Below are positions 30,149-32,898 of a stretch of DNA of 32,898 bases, piece by piece. The DNA is taken from the NCBI GenBank assembly GCA_050247255.1, contig JBFWUM010000045.1:1-32898 (forward strand). The letters run 5' to 3'. The notes below the pieces were generated by a model, which worked only from the letters and a program-made list of their open reading frames with translations, had not been told where the DNA came from and searched no databases. How positions within the stretch are numbered: the first letter of the stretch is position 1; every line of letters starts with the position of its first letter. This stretch comes from JBFWUM01 sp050247255 (GTDB lineage: Bacteria; Acidobacteriota; Vicinamibacteria; Vicinamibacterales; UBA2999). The position numbers and the translations under genes are program-made.

Positions 30149-31036
30149 TTGAGCTCTCACTTCGCGACGCATGCCGCGCACTTCTTCCATTCGGCCGAAG
30201 ATGGCGACGCGGCAGTGGCTGAGTTCGTCGCCGACGGCGTTGCCCGCGGTGAGGACGTGCTCGTCGTCGCCACCGACGCTCGCGCCGCCGTGGTGCGCGC
30301 GCGGCTTGGCGCATCCGCCGACGCCGCCAACGTCACCTTCGTCGATGCGCGCCAGGCGGTCGACGCCATCATGGTGGACGCCGCGCTCGATCATCGGAAG
30401 CTCACCGAACTGCTGCTCCCCTTCGTCAAGCAGTCGGACCGCCCGAAACGGATCTACGGCGAAATGGTGGCGTTGCTCACCGCCGACGGCCAGCTCGAGG
30501 CGGCGCTCGGCGTCGAGCGTGCCGGCGAGGAACTGGCGCACGATCTGGGCGTCCGCATCCTGTGCGGCTACGATCACCACGCCGCGCGCAGGGCGGCCCC
30601 GGACGCGCTCGCCCGCATTTCCGATCGCCACGACGTCACGCACTTCGACCAGCCGCCCATCGGCACCGTGCTGCTCGCCGACGATTACGAGGACACGCGC
30701 GACCTGTTCGGGGAATACCTGTCGTTCAAGGGCTACCAGGTCGTGCTCGCCTGCGACGGTGTCGAGGCGCTGGAGCAGGCGCGCCGGTTTTCACCGGACG
30801 TGATGCTGCTCGACGTGCGGATGCCGAAGATGACCGGCACCGAGGCCATGCAGGCAATCAAGACCGACCCGCAGTTCACCGGCGTCCCCGTGGTGGCGCT
30901 GACCGCCCACGCGCTCGACTACGAGCGCGATGCCCTCCTCACCGCCGGCTTCGACGCCGTCGTCACCAAGCCGTGCCTCCCCGACGCCCTCGCCGACATC
31001 GTCTTCAATCTGGTGAAGGGACGCGCCGCCGTATAA
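30149..31036 (+). CDS. MEDS sensory domain fused to a response-regulator receiver
   Basis: 295 residues from a TTG at 30149; no in-frame ATG or GTG precedes the MEDS domain and there is no Shine-Dalgarno. Residues about 8-155 match the MEDS (DcmR-type) sensory domain: HAAHFFHSAEDGDAAVAEFVADGVARGEDVLVVAT, then IYGEMVALLTADGQLEAALGVERAGEELAHDLGVRILCGYD. Residues about 172-290 are a complete receiver: D178-D179 in LLADDYED, phosphoacceptor D222 in LLDVRMP, T252 in ALTAH and K274 in VTKPC. There is no DNA-binding output, so it may relay phosphate or bind a partner. No histidine kinase is adjacent. Confidence 0.87.
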   Translation: MSSHFATHAAHFFHSAEDGDAAVAEFVADGVARGEDVLVVATDARAAVVRARLGASADAANVTFVDARQAVDAIMVDAALDHRKLTELLLPFVKQSDRPKRIYGEMVALLTADGQLEAALGVERAGEELAHDLGVRILCGYDHHAARRAAPDALARISDRHDVTHFDQPPIGTVLLADDYEDTRDLFGEYLSFKGYQVVLACDGVEALEQARRFSPDVMLLDVRMPKMTGTEAMQAIKTDPQFTGVPVVALTAHALDYERDALLTAGFDAVVTKPCLPDALADIVFNLVKGRAAV

Positions 31037-31045
31037 CGTAAGGGC

Positions 31046-32898
31046 GTGGCCTCGTGGGCAGTCGGCGATTTCCTTACCCATCGATTCAACCCTGAGCTCG
31101 GCATCGGCTGCATTCGTGCGGTCGAAGGGCGCACGCTCGTCGTCTCGTTTCCTCAGGCGGATACCACCCTGCGGCTGTCGGCGACCTCGGACGCGCTCGT
31201 TCGCGCCGCGTCGCCGGATGCGCCGCCCGCCCACGAGCGCGGGCTGCTCGCGCGTCTCGCCGCGGGCGATGTGGACGAGGCGGGAGACTTCCTCACGCGC
31301 CTCGAGAGCCTGCATCTGCTGGCCATGCGCGAGGCCGATGCCCTCGGCTCCTTCCTGGGTGGCCGCGTCCGGCTCTTCCCGCACCAGCTGTACGTGGCCG
31401 AACGGGCCACACGGCAGCCAACCGAGCCCGGGGCTTCAGCCCCGGCCGAACGCCCGTCCGTCCGCTGGCTGCTGGCCGACGAGGTTGGCCTCGGCAAGAC
31501 GATCGAGGCGTGCCTGATCCTCAATCACCTGGCGCACACCGGCCAGGTGGAGCGATGCGTGGTGGTGGCGCCCGAATCGCTCACCGTGCAGTGGCTCGGG
31601 GAGCTGTGGCGCAAGTATCACCAGGTGTTCACGCTGCTCGATGCGCCGCGCCTGGCGGACGTCGAGCGCGACTTCGGCGCCGGCTTCAACCCGTTCGACG
31701 TCCATCGCCGCGTTGTCGTCGCGCTTGACACGCTGGTGGCCCGTCCCGGGCTGACGACGCAGGCCGTCAAGGCCGGCATCGATCTGCTCGTCGTCGACGA
31801 AGCGCAGCGGCTGCGGCGGCCGCCCGGGCATCCCGGCGAGCCAGCCTGGCGCGCGGTCGCGCCGATCGCCGCGCTCGGGCGTCACGTGCTGCTGCTCAGC
31901 GCGACGCCGCTCGAAGACGATGCGCATGGGTTCATGCGTTTGCTGCAGCTGCTGCGGCCCGATGAGTTTCCGGAGGGGACGAGCTTCGAGGATCGGCTCG
32001 CCAGCGGCGTCCCGCTGCCGCCGTGCACCAGCGCGACGCGCCGCAGCGACATCGGCGGCCTGCCGCCACGGGTTGGCGCCCCGGTCAACGTCGTTGACGA
32101 CGGCGTTGAGTCGCGCATCGACTGGCTCGTCAAGCAGGCGCCGCGCTGGCGCGAGGCGGGCGACAAGACGCTCGTCTTCGCTGCCAATCGCGAATCGCTG
32201 GATGCGATTCGCACTGCGCTTTCGCACCGGGCCCAGCTGGCCACCGGCCTCTTCCACGAGGAGTTGTCGACCGCGCGACGCGACACAGAGGTCGCGCGCT
32301 TCCGCGAGCTCGACGGACCCAGCCTGCTCGTCTCGACCGAGGCCGGCGGCGAGGGGCGCAACTTCGAGTTCTGCCGCCGCATCATCCTGTTCGACCTGCC
32401 GTGGCGTCCGTCTACCGTGGAGCAGCGCATCGGTCGCATCGACCGCATCGGCCGGCGGCTGCCCGTCGAGATCGTCTACTTCAAGCCGGCCGGCGGCATC
32501 GGCGCCGACGTCGTCAGGCTGTACGAGAAGGTCGGCGTGTTCCGCGAGCCGCTTGCCGGCTTCGAGCCGCAGCTGGCCGAGGTCGAGCAGGCGATCGCGC
32601 GCATCGCCCGCACGCCAGGCGCCTCGCTCACCGACGAGGAGATCGATCGCATCCTGGCCGCCGCGTTCGCCGCCCGCACGCGCATCCGCGATGCCGCGTA
32701 TCAGCAACTCCATCGCGATCCCTACCGCGCGGACATGGCTGCGCCGATCCTCGCGCGTGTGCCGACGGATCTCGATGCGCTCATCGAGCGCGTGGTCATT
32801 GGCGCCTGCGCCCGACTGGGATTTCGCACCGAGCACCTGCGCGGGCATCGGACGTTTGCGATCGAGTTCGGCAACGAGGCGATCATCGACAGCCTGCC
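31046..32898 (+). CDS. RapA/HepA-like SNF2-family ATPase, 3' end cut by window edge
   Basis: 617 visible residues from a GTG at 31046, with AAGGG close before it. The N-terminal domain (HRFNPELGIGCIRAVEGRTLVVSFPQADTTLRL) resembles the RapA SH3-like domains that contact RNA polymerase. Helicase motifs: LADEVGLGKTIEA (K151), VVAPESLTVQWLGEL, LLVVDEAQRL (DEAQ at about 251-254), LLSATPLED (285), LLVSTEAGGEGRNFEF and EQRIGRIDRIGRR. RapA recycles RNA polymerase. The spacing between SATP and the second ATPase lobe is shorter than I recall in E. coli RapA, so it may be a divergent member. A TTCA-loop palindrome is encoded in-frame at 31428-31445 just before the ATP-binding motif. Confidence 0.85.
   Translation, partial: MASWAVGDFLTHRFNPELGIGCIRAVEGRTLVVSFPQADTTLRLSATSDALVRAASPDAPPAHERGLLARLAAGDVDEAGDFLTRLESLHLLAMREADALGSFLGGRVRLFPHQLYVAERATRQPTEPGASAPAERPSVRWLLADEVGLGKTIEACLILNHLAHTGQVERCVVVAPESLTVQWLGELWRKYHQVFTLLDAPRLADVERDFGAGFNPFDVHRRVVVALDTLVARPGLTTQAVKAGIDLLVVDEAQRLRRPPGHPGEPAWRAVAPIAALGRHVLLLSATPLEDDAHGFMRLLQLLRPDEFPEGTSFEDRLASGVPLPPCTSATRRSDIGGLPPRVGAPVNVVDDGVESRIDWLVKQAPRWREAGDKTLVFAANRESLDAIRTALSHRAQLATGLFHEELSTARRDTEVARFRELDGPSLLVSTEAGGEGRNFEFCRRIILFDLPWRPSTVEQRIGRIDRIGRRLPVEIVYFKPAGGIGADVVRLYEKVGVFREPLAGFEPQLAEVEQAIARIARTPGASLTDEEIDRILAAAFAARTRIRDAAYQQLHRDPYRADMAAPILARVPTDLDALIERVVIGACARLGFRTEHLRGHRTFAIEFGNEAIIDSL
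31428..31445 (+). repeat. TTCA-loop palindrome inside the RapA-like gene
   Basis: CCGGGGC-TTCA-GCCCCGG, a perfect 7-bp stem, is translated as part of the Pro/Ala-rich segment TEPGASAPAERPS (about residues 126-138) between the N-terminal domain and the first helicase motif. Its loop matches the repeats at 22818-22870. Confidence 0.65.

Noticed and set aside
31436..32848. A 470-codon minus-strand frame opposite the RapA-like helicase
   Set aside because: The plus-strand frame carries all the ordered helicase motifs, while this one has none.

Overview
The window looks like a high-GC chromosomal segment from an acidobacterium, most likely of the Vicinamibacteria type. This is an inference from gene content: paired DUF1592-type and DUF1552 proteins, an Oar-like TonB receptor with an N-terminal carboxypeptidase-regulatory domain, tandem TIGR03435 'soil-associated' proteins, a winged-helix/propeller regulator, and palindromic repeats whose translations end in FRLKPEAT-like peptides. 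No rRNA, tRNA, CRISPR, phage or transposase gene was seen.

Layout. Positions 1-12214 (minus strand) hold nine tightly packed, co-directional genes, several with 4- to 8-bp overlaps. In order of transcription they encode a DUF1592-type protein with two CxxCH motifs, a Tat-exported DUF1552 protein, an ankyrin-repeat protein, two small c-type cytochromes, a 1000-residue TonB receptor, an NHL propeller protein, an exported methyltransferase-like protein and a small secreted protein cut by the window edge. Every product carries an export signal, so the operon may build one envelope system. A divergent gene (12426-14675) encodes a CadC-like winged-helix, one-TM, propeller regulator. The 211 bp between them hold an AT-rich palindrome and a leader able to pair with the first gene's Shine-Dalgarno. 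A carboxypeptidase-regulatory/propeller protein (14716-16824, minus) converges on the regulator at a perfect 11-bp hairpin.

Positions 16906-22315 (plus) hold a complete Mrp cation/proton antiporter operon, mrpA(B)-C-D-E-F-G. Subunits A and B are fused, and A appears to lack its first membrane helix. A QueD/PTPS-family gene overlaps mrpG by 4 bp. The only long gene-free stretch (22810-23529) contains palindromic repeats, a 263-bp MITE-like element with 32-bp terminal inverted repeats, and a degraded inverted second copy.

Positions 23530-30032 hold two paralogous exported metallo-beta-lactamase-fold proteins facing opposite ways. Between them lie a Gdx-type guanidinium exporter overlapping the first of two tandem TIGR03435 genes, and a pair of SRPBCC-like genes. 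After a short repeat-rich spacer come a MEDS-receiver regulator (30149-31036) and the 5' part of a RapA/HepA-like SNF2 helicase (31046 to the end).

The strongest unexplained structure is a set of short palindromes. One class, with a TTTAC loop, occurs four times and shows compensatory base changes. One copy sits in-frame inside mrpA, one supplies the stop codon of mrpE, and two form an inverted pair flanked by TGTCA. Several genes without an obvious Shine-Dalgarno have a -10-like hexamer only 6-12 nt before the start codon, which suggests leaderless transcripts.
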